A stretch of 64,000 nucleotides of DNA from assembly GCA_009594865.1 (NCBI GenBank), contig VOPT01000005.1, positions 124,001-188,000 of the forward strand. Reading direction: 5' to 3'. Of the stretch, positions 49,894 through 58,375 are shown piece by piece. How positions within the stretch are numbered: the first letter of the stretch is position 1; every line of letters begins with the position of its first letter. The notes beneath the pieces are model-generated. The model ran no database searches and was not told the origin of the DNA. It was given only the letters and a program-made list of their open reading frames with translations. The stretch is from Nitrospira sp. GTDB lineage: Bacteria > Nitrospirota > Nitrospiria > Nitrospirales > Nitrospiraceae. The position numbers were made by a program, and so were the translations under genes.

Positions 49894-50586
49894 ATGAATT
49901 CCTCACCCGTTCGGAATGCCCTGTTTTATCCCTTTCATCTCTGTGCCCCAGACACGCTGGATTACCTGCTGGCACACTATGAATCCATTCACTTTCGCGA
50001 CTACATGGCGCTTCGCCTCACGCCGTTCATGGGAACGACGGCCTATCAGGACCGCATGGGAGACGAGCATCCACACCTCGTCAGCAGCGGCCGCATCGTG
50101 CAAGGCCATGCGGTCAGCGGCCCGTTAGATGCCGCCGCTGCAACCGAGATCGATCGTGATTTTGCCGATCCCCACTGGAGACAGCTGTTCCATGACGGAT
50201 TGCAGGAAGATCGACGGTTTCAACGTGGGCTGTTTGATCTGACCCACGCCATGCGAATCGGATCCACTCTCGTGCCGGGCCCGGCCGCCTTGCTTCGCCT
50301 TCTCGAACCGCAACGCGCGACTGAACGATATACCGTCGCACTGGTGAAACAGTGGGCCCGTTCAGCCCCTACCCTGGAGGAGGCCTACCAATTTGAATAT
50401 GGCCTCGCGCTTCTAAAAACCGCCGCAGCGCAGGTCTACACCTTCCGCCTGGCCAGCGCGCATGGGTTGGTTGCGGTCACGGACTCCGTGACTCACCATC
50501 GATTGCTGAGCCGAACCATGGCGCGAGAACGCATCGACCTGCCCAATGAGTATGTAGCTTCGTCACAGAGACATTCCTCCGCATGA
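49894..50586 (+). CDS. Hypothetical protein
   Basis: 230 residues, no recognised domain. Begins with ALFYPFHLCAPDTLDYLLAH, later VKQWARSAPTLEEAYQFEYG and LLKTAAAQVYTFRLASAHG. Mostly alpha-helical with many His. Ends shortly before the ClpS-like gene. Conserved-looking but not placeable by eye. Confidence 0.6.
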   Translation: MNSSPVRNALFYPFHLCAPDTLDYLLAHYESIHFRDYMALRLTPFMGTTAYQDRMGDEHPHLVSSGRIVQGHAVSGPLDAAAATEIDRDFADPHWRQLFHDGLQEDRRFQRGLFDLTHAMRIGSTLVPGPAALLRLLEPQRATERYTVALVKQWARSAPTLEEAYQFEYGLALLKTAAAQVYTFRLASAHGLVAVTDSVTHHRLLSRTMARERIDLPNEYVASSQRHSSA

Positions 50587-50713
50587 CTACTTCGCGCTGG
50601 GGATGTCAGTGGCTTGTCATTCCTCTGCTGCCACGACGGTCAAGAGGAGATACCCACCTGTTGCACTCAACCCTATATCACCTGGTACACTCGGCCCCGA
50701 ACGAGACGACCGC

Positions 50714-51007
50714 ATGAGTACCCTCACCCCCGTCATGACTCCCGATGCCCTCGACACCACCGACGTGGGCACCGGCGACGATCTGGAAGCCCGCGTGATC
50801 GTGTTTAATTGCGAATGCCACACCTACCAGCAGGTGATCGCACTCTTCTGCAAATGTATTCCGGGGATGAACTCCTCCCGGGCCTTCGAATTGGCATGGC
50901 GCATCGACCATGAAGGCCAGGCCACGGTCTACTCGGGAGCCAGAAAATTGGCTGAAGAAATCGGAACCAAACTTGCGGCCGGAGGGTTGCGGGTGGGTGT
51001 TCAGTAA
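50714..51007 (+). CDS. ClpS-like adaptor protein
   Basis: 97 residues. After a disordered Thr/Asp-rich N-terminus, residues ~25-97 follow the ClpS fold (VIVFNCECHTYQQVIALFCK, then AFELAWRIDHEGQATVYSG, ARKLAEEIGTKL). Canonical ClpS delivers N-degron substrates to ClpAP. The N-degron pocket is only partly present: DHEG matches His66 region, while NCE replaces the usual NDD. No clpA is adjacent. Start at ATG 50714; longer frames upstream are unsupported. Confidence 0.78.
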   Translation: MSTLTPVMTPDALDTTDVGTGDDLEARVIVFNCECHTYQQVIALFCKCIPGMNSSRAFELAWRIDHEGQATVYSGARKLAEEIGTKLAAGGLRVGVQ

Positions 51008-51062
51008 CGGGAATCGAGAGGGGACCGGCGGTCTGCGCCGACCATCTCGACGCAGACGCAGG

Positions 51063-51410
51063 TTACTTCGCGCGCTTTTTCGATGCTGCGGGTTTGGTGG
51101 ATTTGGCTTTGGTTGCCGGAGCAGCAGGCGCGGCAGGCTTCTTGGCACTCCCCTTGGCGCTGCCGTGGGTCGCTTGCGAACTTTTTGCAGACTTGGCAGG
51201 CGTCTGTGCGACCTTTTGCTCCTGAGCAGCCGCCGCCTTGTAATAGGATTTATTGAGCTTACTCAGCATATCGCCGTTCAGCACACGCACTTGGTACAGT
51301 TCGAACAACTTGCTGATGGCTTTGGGGTCGCCCTTGCGAGCCAGCCCCAACAGCCGTCGCCGCTGGTTCATTTCTTCTTCTTCAGTATGAGACGCCGCTC
51401 GCCGCTCCAT
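51063..51410 (-). CDS. Small protein with Lys/Ala/Pro-rich histone-like tail
   Basis: 115 residues. A helical head (QRRRLLGLARKGDPKAISKLFELYQVR) is followed by a low-complexity basic tail (KPAAPAAPATKAKSTKPAAS). The tail resembles histone H1-like or AlgP-like DNA-binding tails, the head no known family. It may bind nucleic acid. Frame is convergent with the ClpS-like gene. Confidence 0.6.
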   Translation of the reverse strand: MERRAASHTEEEEMNQRRRLLGLARKGDPKAISKLFELYQVRVLNGDMLSKLNKSYYKAAAAQEQKVAQTPAKSAKSSQATHGSAKGSAKKPAAPAAPATKAKSTKPAASKKRAK

Positions 51411-51651
51411 AGCGCTCCTTTCAAGGAATGCCCAAACCTATGGTACACATTCGCCAAATTGCCGGATGAAATGCCCCGCAGTATAACAGATTCGGCCTAG
51501 CCAGTACTACACAAACCTTGATCACATGAGAGAAATTGTGCCGACCAGGCAACATGGGATTGTCGGCGAATGGAGAGTTCCCACGGTTGTAGATGAACGG
51601 TGAAGATCACTATAATTATTTTTCACCCCATATGAGACAAAGGAGTCCCCG

Positions 51652-52329
51652 ATGCAACATGCTGCCCCTGCCGATACAGAACCGACCGTGGCCGATGATC
51701 CTCAGGCACGCGCCCTTCTCCAACGAGCGTTCGAAAGCACCGCCCGCTGGCAACCGGATTTTCGAGGTTTTTCAGCCGACCTCAGCGTCAACACCAATGG
51801 ACAGGTCGTGACCGGAACCGTCGTGGTCAGGGGACCGCGAGAGGTGACCATCCAACTCGCCGATGAAGCGATTCAAAAATGGGCGCAAGAGCAGATCGGC
51901 ATGATCGCCGTGCACCGCGCTCCCCGCAAGTTCGAGGAATCAGACGGCAAACACCGGCTCACGATGGAAACCGGGGAGGAGCATCCGCTGGGCCGCCGGC
52001 TCGACATTCATGGCGACGGCATGCAGTCCTTCTATCGCATCAAGGATAACCGCATCACTCAAATCAACCGGAAGATGCCGCATGTGGCCTTCACGATCAA
52101 TGTGGAAGAGAGCAGCACCACGCAGGATCAGAAGCAACTGACGACGAAGTACACCGTGTATTATTTTGCGCCGAAGGACGGCACCCTTCGCGATGTGGAG
52201 AGCTTCACCGATACGCATGTGCGCGTCAGCGCATCCGATCTTCCGGCCACACGGCGGATCATCTCGTATGAAAACGGCTGCGTGCTCGTACGAACGCTCA
52301 CGTTCACCAACCACAAACTGCTGGCCTGA
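51652..52329 (+). CDS. DUF3386-family protein
   Basis: 225 residues. PQARALLQRAFESTARWQPDF, GFSADLSVNTNGQVVTGTV and HVAFTINVEES with a C-terminal SYENGCVLVRTLTFTNH agree with DUF3386, seen mainly in cyanobacteria and Nitrospira. Biochemical role unknown. A four-base-type overlap with the next gene (TGATGG) suggests coupling. Confidence 0.78.
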   Translation: MQHAAPADTEPTVADDPQARALLQRAFESTARWQPDFRGFSADLSVNTNGQVVTGTVVVRGPREVTIQLADEAIQKWAQEQIGMIAVHRAPRKFEESDGKHRLTMETGEEHPLGRRLDIHGDGMQSFYRIKDNRITQINRKMPHVAFTINVEESSTTQDQKQLTTKYTVYYFAPKDGTLRDVESFTDTHVRVSASDLPATRRIISYENGCVLVRTLTFTNHKLLA

Positions 52330-52772
52330 TGGATCTGCGCACGACATTCCCGCGCAGCATGAAAACCAGGCTGGCTGGCTATGCCCACCTGGCACGGATG
52401 ATCGACAAGTGCCGCGCGGTGCTGGCCGGAACCGAAGGGGAGTATATCTATCCCTGCCCGATGGATGAACGACTGCTGGACTATGCCGGCATCACGGCCG
52501 GGCAATTCACGGCTGCAGTGAAAGCCCATCCGACCGATGAGGGGGTGGCGAAGTGGTTACAACGTACCGCCACCCCTCATAGCACCGAAGAGCTCGAAGA
52601 CTGGAATGGGAAGTTGCTTGAGCGGGGGCCGAGCTCGCCGGACAGTGCGGCGAAATTCGCCAAGTACCGCGATGCGATAGACCCTTCGCGTACCGACATC
52701 ACGGCCTGGTCGGACCTCCAGGATCTGGAGGAAGGCAGGCCCGTTCCCCGAAGAAAACAGCCCCTTCACTGA
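52329..52772 (+). CDS. DUF5069-family protein
   Basis: 147 residues. MKTRLAGYAHLARMIDKCRA, EYIYPCPMDERLLDYAGI, and AKFAKYRDAIDPSRTDI match DUF5069. ATG shares a base with the preceding TGA, hence translationally coupled to the DUF3386 gene. Function unknown. Confidence 0.8.
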   Translation: MDLRTTFPRSMKTRLAGYAHLARMIDKCRAVLAGTEGEYIYPCPMDERLLDYAGITAGQFTAAVKAHPTDEGVAKWLQRTATPHSTEELEDWNGKLLERGPSSPDSAAKFAKYRDAIDPSRTDITAWSDLQDLEEGRPVPRRKQPLH

Positions 52773-53087
52773 CGTCATCAACCGGCACTCGCCGATTGAT
52801 GACGTCGGTATCTCGTTGCATTCCTGTCGCATCGGACCTCCAATCCGTATCCGAACAGATTCCCACTGTATCCCTCTCGATACGTTCCCGTTGGATAATT
52901 GTGACTTCGCCATACAGTCGAGCGGAGGTGGGCGTCATCTATATGGGCTACTGCGTACTACCATCACAGGTCGAGTCCAACCACATTGCGTTAGAACGGT
53001 CCAACCTGGCACGCGAATAGCAGGTGAACTTCAGGCATCGCACAATGACAATGCCCCCGTTTTCAACCATCGGCAGGAGGTACGTAC
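52773..53087. other. Intergenic region
   Basis: 315 bp between the DUF5069 gene and the next gene. Frames on both strands are short and unsupported. No hairpin with a T-tract was recognised; the latter part probably holds the promoter of the gene at 53088. Confidence 0.4.
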
Positions 53088-53684
53088 ATGGCTCTGGTTC
53101 AACAAAATCTCGTTCCCGGCACCGGTGACCACCTGATCACGCTCGACACTGACACGAACCTCGAATGGCTCAGTCTGAACGCCACCGCTAACTTGTCCTA
53201 CCTCGACGTCCTGGGCGGCGCCGGTGGGTATACCACCACCTACGGCTTTCGCTATGCCACGGGCCAGGAAATCAGCCTGCTTCACCAACACGCCGGCATT
53301 ACGAAATTCGGCCTCACGCAAACCGTGCCCTTTCCTCAGAGCAATCATGTCGCGATGGAAACGCTGATTGAATTGATGGGCGGTGCAGCGCTGTACCCAT
53401 CGCTGTCCAGCGGGTCGGTTTTGGTTCAGACACAGGGCATGATGAAATTTCGTGGAGCCGGCGTCCCTACGCCGATGACGCCCATGAGCATCGTACAACT
53501 CTGGCTGTTCAAGCATAATCCTCCGAGTTCCTATGCGGACAGCAATCCGGCTGGACCTGCCGGCAGCCGAGTTCCTGAAATCGCGTCCTACCTGGTACGC
53601 AATCGCGTCCTGCCCGTTGGTGTCGTCTCTCGTGGAACGTCGACCAAGGCTGGCAAAACACGTGGAGCTAGGAAGAAGTCCTGA
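53088..53684 (+). CDS. Hypothetical protein with DTDTNLEWL motif
   Basis: 198 residues. The front (ITLDTDTNLEWLSLNATANL, followed by SYLDVL) resembles the short N-terminal module of PEP-CTERM-type exported proteins (DT.TGLEWLD), but there is no signal peptide and no C-terminal anchor. The tail is basic (KTRGARKKS). GGAGG lies before the ATG. Strong hairpin at 53702-53736 ends its transcript. Confidence 0.65.
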   Translation: MALVQQNLVPGTGDHLITLDTDTNLEWLSLNATANLSYLDVLGGAGGYTTTYGFRYATGQEISLLHQHAGITKFGLTQTVPFPQSNHVAMETLIELMGGAALYPSLSSGSVLVQTQGMMKFRGAGVPTPMTPMSIVQLWLFKHNPPSSYADSNPAGPAGSRVPEIASYLVRNRVLPVGVVSRGTSTKAGKTRGARKKS

Positions 53685-53701
53685 TTTCCCATCCCCGTTC
53701 C

Positions 53702-53736
53702 CGTCCCATGAGGCCAGCTACCGGCCTCATGGGACG
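53702..53736 (+). terminator. Perfect 14-bp hairpin after the gene
   Basis: CGTCCCATGAGGCC (53702-53715) pairs exactly with GGCCTCATGGGACG (53723-53736), loop AGCTACC. No T-tract follows, but position 18 bases after the stop codon suggests termination or mRNA 3' protection. Confidence 0.7.
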
Positions 53737-53971
53737 CCCGTCACAACGGCAGACAGCACCTCCCCGTTTCCAACTGGCTTGCCCCGCGATTGATTTGCCT
53801 TCAAGGGAAGCATAGGCTAATGAACGTGTGGCAGCTCCGCGTATCGGCATACGATCACGCATCAGCCCGTCCTCCGGAGGGCCCCATGAGATGTCCTCAT
53901 TCCGCAACACCAGCATCTCGCCCAAGATTGTCAGGGCCCAGGACCGGCACCCACCCAGGTATGGTGACATC

Positions 53972-54529
53972 ATGACTACCACTGCGTCGCATGACCAACC
54001 CCGTAGCACACCAGGCCAGACATCGAAGCGTTCTGTCTCGCCGAAAAACATCCTCCTTGCCGTCGACGATTCGAAGGCCACCGCCCATGCTCTCCAGTAC
54101 GTCGGTACCTTGCTTCGCGAAACGCCGGCGGTGACCATCACCTTGTTTCATGTGTTGAACCCGATGCCACGCGAGTTGATGGAACATGGTGGCTCGGAAA
54201 ATCCCGACATGGAGCATCAGCTCGGTGAGCAACTTCGTAAAGAGCAGCAAGAATGGATGCAGACCGAGGAGACCCTCGAGTATCCCATCCTTGAGAGGGC
54301 TCTCGAAGGACTCAAGGAGACCGGATTTCCCGCCGAGCAGGTGACGCTCAAACTGGGATACGCGGGCGATCTAGTCGACACTCTTGTCGATGAAGTCCGA
54401 GCCGGCGGCTACGGCACGCTCGTGATCGCGAAACACAGCCGGCCGGATGCCGCGCACCTCTTTAGCAGGAACGTTGCAGATCGCCTCTCACGAGAGCTCG
54501 CCGGCATCGCGCTCTGGGTGATCGAGTAA
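53972..54529 (+). CDS. Universal stress protein (UspA family)
   Basis: 185 residues from ATG 53972. NILLAVDDSKATAHALQYV at the front and GYGTLVIAKHSRP, VADRLSRELAGIALWVIE at the end are UspA. The ATP-binding G-x2-G-x9-GS loop is altered (KHSRPDAAHLFSRNVADRL), so nucleotide binding is doubtful. N-terminal 24 residues are disordered. Longer starts to 53828 look unsupported. Confidence 0.87.
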   Translation: MTTTASHDQPRSTPGQTSKRSVSPKNILLAVDDSKATAHALQYVGTLLRETPAVTITLFHVLNPMPRELMEHGGSENPDMEHQLGEQLRKEQQEWMQTEETLEYPILERALEGLKETGFPAEQVTLKLGYAGDLVDTLVDEVRAGGYGTLVIAKHSRPDAAHLFSRNVADRLSRELAGIALWVIE

Positions 54530-54726
54530 GCTCAGCGTCTCGTCATTGCGCGCTTCCCGTCCCGTGCGAACTCACGGCCTCGTGCCCAGTCTCCAGCATC
54601 GACTCACGCTCACCCCCGATGTTCTCAGCGATCAATCCAAAAATCACATCACGTCGTAGTATGAATAGCGGCCGAAAACCGGCCGACACGCCCCACACCA
54701 TCTCATGAGATCGCCGGAGGAGGGAC

Positions 54727-55113
54727 ATGGCAGACCAAACGATTCCAGCAGCCGTGCGGCAATATTTTAGAGCCATCGGGGAAATGGATGCAGATGCCTG
54801 GGTGAACTGTTTTGCCGAGGAAGGGACGAGTCACGAACCAGGAATACCGGCTCCGTTAAAAGGGCATGTGGCCCTACGCCAATTCCTCGTGGGGGTGCTC
54901 GGAGCCTTTGAGAACATCAGCATGACGGAAGACCATGCGTTCCAGTCCGGGAACCGGGTGGCCGTGAAGTTCACGGGGCGCGGCACCGGCAAAAACGGTC
55001 GACCAGTGCTCTTCGAGGGCATCGACGTTTTCGAGATCAATCAGGAAGGAAAAATCCAAATCATGTGGGGCTACTGGAACCCGGCAGCCATGCTGGCGCA
55101 ACTGCAGGGGTGA
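54727..55113 (+). CDS. NTF2/SnoaL-like protein
   Basis: 128 residues, GGAGGAGG before the ATG. VRQYFRAIGEMDADAWVNCF and EGTSHEPGIPAPLKGHVAL, then FTGRGTGKNGRPVLFEGI and FEINQEGKIQIMWGYWNP are SnoaL-like. Small beta-alpha barrel cone proteins that act as isomerases, hydrolases or binders. No specific role can be assigned. Confidence 0.85.
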   Translation: MADQTIPAAVRQYFRAIGEMDADAWVNCFAEEGTSHEPGIPAPLKGHVALRQFLVGVLGAFENISMTEDHAFQSGNRVAVKFTGRGTGKNGRPVLFEGIDVFEINQEGKIQIMWGYWNPAAMLAQLQG

Positions 55114-55158
55114 AAGAGCAGTAAACCGTCGCTTCATTCATGTCACATCCAGCTGAGA

Positions 55159-55243
55159 GCGGCCCGTTTAGTCTCCCACTGCGCGCGTCCAACGAGGGCC
55201 TTCCAAGGCCGCGCATTGCGCGACCAAGGGAGATTAACGGCCC
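55159..55243. repeat. Imperfect inverted repeat
   Basis: CGGCCCGTTTAGTCTCCC on the left is complementary, with a few mismatches, to GGGAGATTAACGGCCC on the right, and GCGCGC blocks pair inside. Lies between convergent genes. Possible terminator or REP-type repeat. Confidence 0.45.
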
Positions 55244-55277
55244 TTCCCTTCCGGTTTACTTTCCCCGCATATTTAAA

Positions 55278-55373
55278 GAGGGGCGGGCTGGTTGGTCCTC
55301 AGCCGCGCGCATGGGACGAGCACCTTCTTAGCGTGCGCGTTCCGCGAGCAGGAGGACAAACAGCCAGCCCCTC
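55278..55373. repeat. Large inverted repeat between convergent genes
   Basis: GAGGGGCGGGCTGGTTGGTCCTC (starts 55278; given in part) is complementary to GAGGACAAACAGCCAGCCCC (ends 55373) with two or three mismatches, and GCGCGC/GCGCGC-rich centre folds further. Position between the ends of the NTF2-like and TPM genes fits a bidirectional terminator; its length suggests a REP-like repeat. Confidence 0.6.
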
Positions 55374-55377
55374 TCCC

Positions 55378-56115
55378 CTACTTCCACCCCTCTCCGCTCA
55401 TCCCGCCGCCCATGCCGCCGAAGTTTCCGCCGAACCCCCCTTGTCCGCTGCCCCAATATTGCCCCCGCCGAAGTCGCCCAAAGGGATGTCGCAGGTCCGG
55501 GCGGCTGAGCCACCAGAGAAACCACAAGGCGCCGCTAGCGGTGGTGACGGTGATCCAAAATCCCAGTCCACGGAAATGCGCTTTTTTTGTGGAACTGACC
55601 CGGATCTCCTGCGAAAGAGACGCCAAGGCCACGACCGTCCGATACAGCCCTTCGTCGAAATGCCCGTTCTTAATCGCGGGATCGAGGTACTCATGTCCGA
55701 CTCGGCCGACCACCTCGCCACCCATCACTGGAATCATGCGCCGCCCCATGGTCACGGCCGCCTGGCGCTCCTGCACGGCTAAGAGGATCAACACCCCATG
55801 TTCATCCTGAGCGGAGCCGATGCCCCACTTCTGGTAAAGGCCCATCGCATAGTCGTTTGCCGAGGGATAGGGTTTCAGCGTCGGCACGGTCACCACAACC
55901 ATTTCCACGCCGGTCTTTCGTTCGAGGTCCTGACAGACCGACCGGATTCGGGCACGCCAGTCCGTCTCAATCACCCCGGCATGGTCGCTGACATATCCTT
56001 GCGGATCATAGTTCGGGATCGGTTCCCGCGCATGCGCCATCGGGGCCGCCATCAGCGCACACACGAGCCACAGCGCTGAGACGAGGCCGATCATTATCAA
56101 CGATCCCTTTTTCAT
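55378..56115 (-). CDS. TPM-domain membrane protein (YgcG-like)
   Basis: 245 residues. Signal peptide (about 1-29, GLVSALWLVCALMAAPMAHA). TPM_phosphatase domain (VSDHAGVIETDWRARI, TGVEMVVVTVPTL, YAMGLYQKWGIGSAQDEHGVLIL). One membrane segment (GFWITVTTASGALWFLWWL) and a Gly-rich C-terminal tail (GGFGGNFGGMGGG). Such proteins are envelope-associated and of unclear activity. ATG overlaps the upstream stop by four bases. Confidence 0.88.
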   Translation of the reverse strand: MKKGSLIMIGLVSALWLVCALMAAPMAHAREPIPNYDPQGYVSDHAGVIETDWRARIRSVCQDLERKTGVEMVVVTVPTLKPYPSANDYAMGLYQKWGIGSAQDEHGVLILLAVQERQAAVTMGRRMIPVMGGEVVGRVGHEYLDPAIKNGHFDEGLYRTVVALASLSQEIRVSSTKKAHFRGLGFWITVTTASGALWFLWWLSRPDLRHPFGRLRRGQYWGSGQGGFGGNFGGMGGGMSGEGWK

Positions 56116-56876
56116 CGCGGCGCCACCGTTCCATCCGGCCGGATCACCGCGAGCAACGCGTCCAGATTTCCAGCATAGCGCTCAAATAAACGCGGGACCT
56201 CCACCGGCCCCGGTGAAATGATCCCACGCTTCAATTCCAGCACATCGCCGAGTCCCACCAAATCGAGACCCGTCATATGGCGAATGCTCGCGAGCAACGC
56301 ATCGGACTGATACAGGGCCGGTTGCCCGGCAAGCCGCTGCAGGCCGCGTAAACAGGGCAACAAGGCCGTCAGCGAGAGAGGCAACAGCATGGTCATGGCT
56401 TCTTCCGTGCCGCCGCCCTCGATATACCGCTGCCGCAGCCGCACCAGGTTGCCCTGGATGCCCTGCTGTACTTGATACGCCACATGCAGAGGGTCGATGT
56501 GGAGGCCGATGAATGGATCCCGTCCCCAAAGCACGCGATGTTGCTCCTGAATTTCCAGATATTCGAGTGGGAAGACGGTGCCGGGCTTGGTCAGTTCAGC
56601 CTCCGTCACCAGCAGCGGCACGACAAATTGTTCCCGGCTCCAGCGCTTATGCGCCTTGGCGTACCGCTGCATCCCTTCCCGGTCGTAATTCGAGAGCATC
56701 AGCAGGAGGTTGAGATTGGAACGACCCGGCAAAAACTCTCCGCCCACCGCGCTGCCATAGAGGAGAATGCCTTCCAATTGCGAGCCGAGCAGGGTGGTCG
56801 TTTCTTTGACGTATCGCTGCAAAAGTTGCTGCACCTCGGAGGGAATATCAAGCGCGGTCGGTTGGGTCACAAACAC
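56112..56876 (-). CDS. Nucleotidyltransferase-fold protein
   Basis: 254 residues. LEGILLYGSAVGGEFLPGRSN matches the GS..G motif of the nucleotidyltransferase fold, with the expected acidic DxD replaced by NLNL, so it may be inactive. The C-terminal helical part (LSLTALLPCLRGLQRLAG) is like aminoglycoside nucleotidyltransferase-type helical domains. Overlaps the TPM gene; the two likely work together. Confidence 0.75.
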   Translation of the reverse strand: MFVTQPTALDIPSEVQQLLQRYVKETTTLLGSQLEGILLYGSAVGGEFLPGRSNLNLLLMLSNYDREGMQRYAKAHKRWSREQFVVPLLVTEAELTKPGTVFPLEYLEIQEQHRVLWGRDPFIGLHIDPLHVAYQVQQGIQGNLVRLRQRYIEGGGTEEAMTMLLPLSLTALLPCLRGLQRLAGQPALYQSDALLASIRHMTGLDLVGLGDVLELKRGIISPGPVEVPRLFERYAGNLDALLAVIRPDGTVAPR

Positions 56877-56893
56877 CTCTGCTGTAGTTGTGG

Positions 56894-57016
56894 CAGGATG
56901 CTGAAAACGCCCGCCAGCTGAGTTCTCGCCTCGTTCAGCCCCTCAACGTACCGCCAGGGTACGCCTCGGCCCTTCACTCGCTGCGGCCTTGCTGGACAGA
57001 CATTTTGAGCATCCTG
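56894..57016. repeat. Palindromic intergenic repeat, copy B
   Basis: Begins CAGGATGCTGAAAA (56894) and ends TTTTGAGCATCCTG (57016). Internal CGTACCGCCAGGGTACG hairpin and GCTGCGGCCTTGCTGG segment are shared with copies C and D (D inverted). Located between two divergent/convergent gene ends. Confidence 0.85.
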
Positions 57017-57072
57017 CTGACTGTTCACGTTCAACCAACATTTCAATCGAGCACACAACTGGTGCACTGCAA

Positions 57073-57107
57073 GGAGAACGCCGCTGGCGGACGTTTTCAG
57101 CCTCCTG
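57073..57107. repeat. Partial copy of the palindromic repeat
   Basis: GGAGAACGCCGCTGGCGG followed by ACGTTTTCAGCCTCCTG matches one end of the family, 57 bases after copy B. It overlaps the last codons of the FAD monooxygenase gene, whose stop codon TGA lies in it. Confidence 0.65.
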
Positions 57108-58353
57108 TCACATGTGCGCGCGGATCGGGCAGCAATCCCGCAGCCATAACTCGATCCAGTAAAGAGAACGGCGGTTGGCTTCGCATGCCCGCGGTCGTCG
57201 TCAGCACACGATAGCGGAGCCGCGCATTACGGTCGAGCGTGCGGAATACCCGGTCGCGCAAGTAGCCCAGCAGTGGGTTGCCGGTGTTCCAGAATCGACA
57301 TTGTTCATCGGCCAACCGCTGCAACATACTCACCTGCGGCCTCCTGGCGACCTCAAAGGCACGCAAGGCATGGGCGGACACATCATTCTGTTTCAGCCAA
57401 CCGGGAATGAGATCCGCCACCGTCACCGCATCCACCATCGCTTGCATGCGCCCTTGGGAGGCGTGGGGATTCATGGCGTGGGCCGCATCGCCGATGAGCA
57501 GCGCGCCATCCGCCACCCACCGATCGGTTCGCACACGCCCGGTCGGCATGTAGCCGGTCTGACTCCAATCGACCAAACCCGAGACGATGGATTCCATGCC
57601 GGGATCGATCCGAACCCAAGCGCGTCGCAACGCCTCAAGCCCTTGCGCCTTCACGGCGTCATACGATCCGGCCTTGATCATATAAAACGCATAGACCTGT
57701 TGCCCCGCGGCGGGAAACAACCCGAGAATCTCACGCTTGCCGACCAGATACCGCGCTTCATCGAACCCCGGAGAGGCTTTGAGAATGGCGATGAGATAAC
57801 TTTCCGGGTACCGATGGATATCCGCTGAGATACCGAGCGATTCGCGAACCTTGGAGAACGCGCCGTCTGCCCCGACGACCAGACGCGCAGAGACTTCCAC
57901 CGGCTCGCCCTGTCGTGTCGCCTGCAAGCCAACGACACGGCTGCCGTCGAAACGAAGTCCGGTAAAGGTGGCATCGTACCAGAGCCCGCCGGGATTCTGC
58001 TTCTCCAACGCATCGAGAATGGCATGGTGCGCCACATTCGGTAGCGTCACCACCGCGCGATTGTACGGAGCGGGAAGATCACTGTAGTCGACCGTGCACA
58101 GCCGTTCGCCACCCGACCGACAGAAATTGAATCGATGTACTGATCGCACGGCCTGAGCCGACAATTTGTCGAGCAACCCCAAACGATCAAGCACGCGCTG
58201 GCCGTTCGGCTGGAGAATTTCACCGCGCAGACCTTGCGGCGGACCGGCAGCGCGTTCCAACACCAGGGATCGTACACCTTGCTGTGCGAGCATCAACGCG
58301 AGCACAGCGCCTCCGCCGCCCGCGCCGACAATCGCCACATCCGTCTCAATCAT
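57097..58353 (-). CDS. FAD-dependent monooxygenase (UbiH/PHBH-like)
   Basis: 418 residues from ATG 58353. N-terminal FAD fold TDVAIVGAGGGGAVLALMLAQQG (GxGxxG, given in part), LQPNGQRVLDRLGLL, VVGADGAFSKVRESLG (DG motif), and GDAAHAMNPHASQGRMQAM (second FAD motif). It hydroxylates aromatic or quinone-like compounds, or acts as a halogenase-type relative. The C-terminal residues VTGG and the TGA are within a repeat fragment, so the end was probably changed by repeat insertion. Confidence 0.88.
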   Translation of the reverse strand: MIETDVAIVGAGGGGAVLALMLAQQGVRSLVLERAAGPPQGLRGEILQPNGQRVLDRLGLLDKLSAQAVRSVHRFNFCRSGGERLCTVDYSDLPAPYNRAVVTLPNVAHHAILDALEKQNPGGLWYDATFTGLRFDGSRVVGLQATRQGEPVEVSARLVVGADGAFSKVRESLGISADIHRYPESYLIAILKASPGFDEARYLVGKREILGLFPAAGQQVYAFYMIKAGSYDAVKAQGLEALRRAWVRIDPGMESIVSGLVDWSQTGYMPTGRVRTDRWVADGALLIGDAAHAMNPHASQGRMQAMVDAVTVADLIPGWLKQNDVSAHALRAFEVARRPQVSMLQRLADEQCRFWNTGNPLLGYLRDRVFRTLDRNARLRYRVLTTTAGMRSQPPFSLLDRVMAAGLLPDPRAHVTGG

Positions 58354-58375
58354 CGCCCGCCCCATTCGCTCTCGC

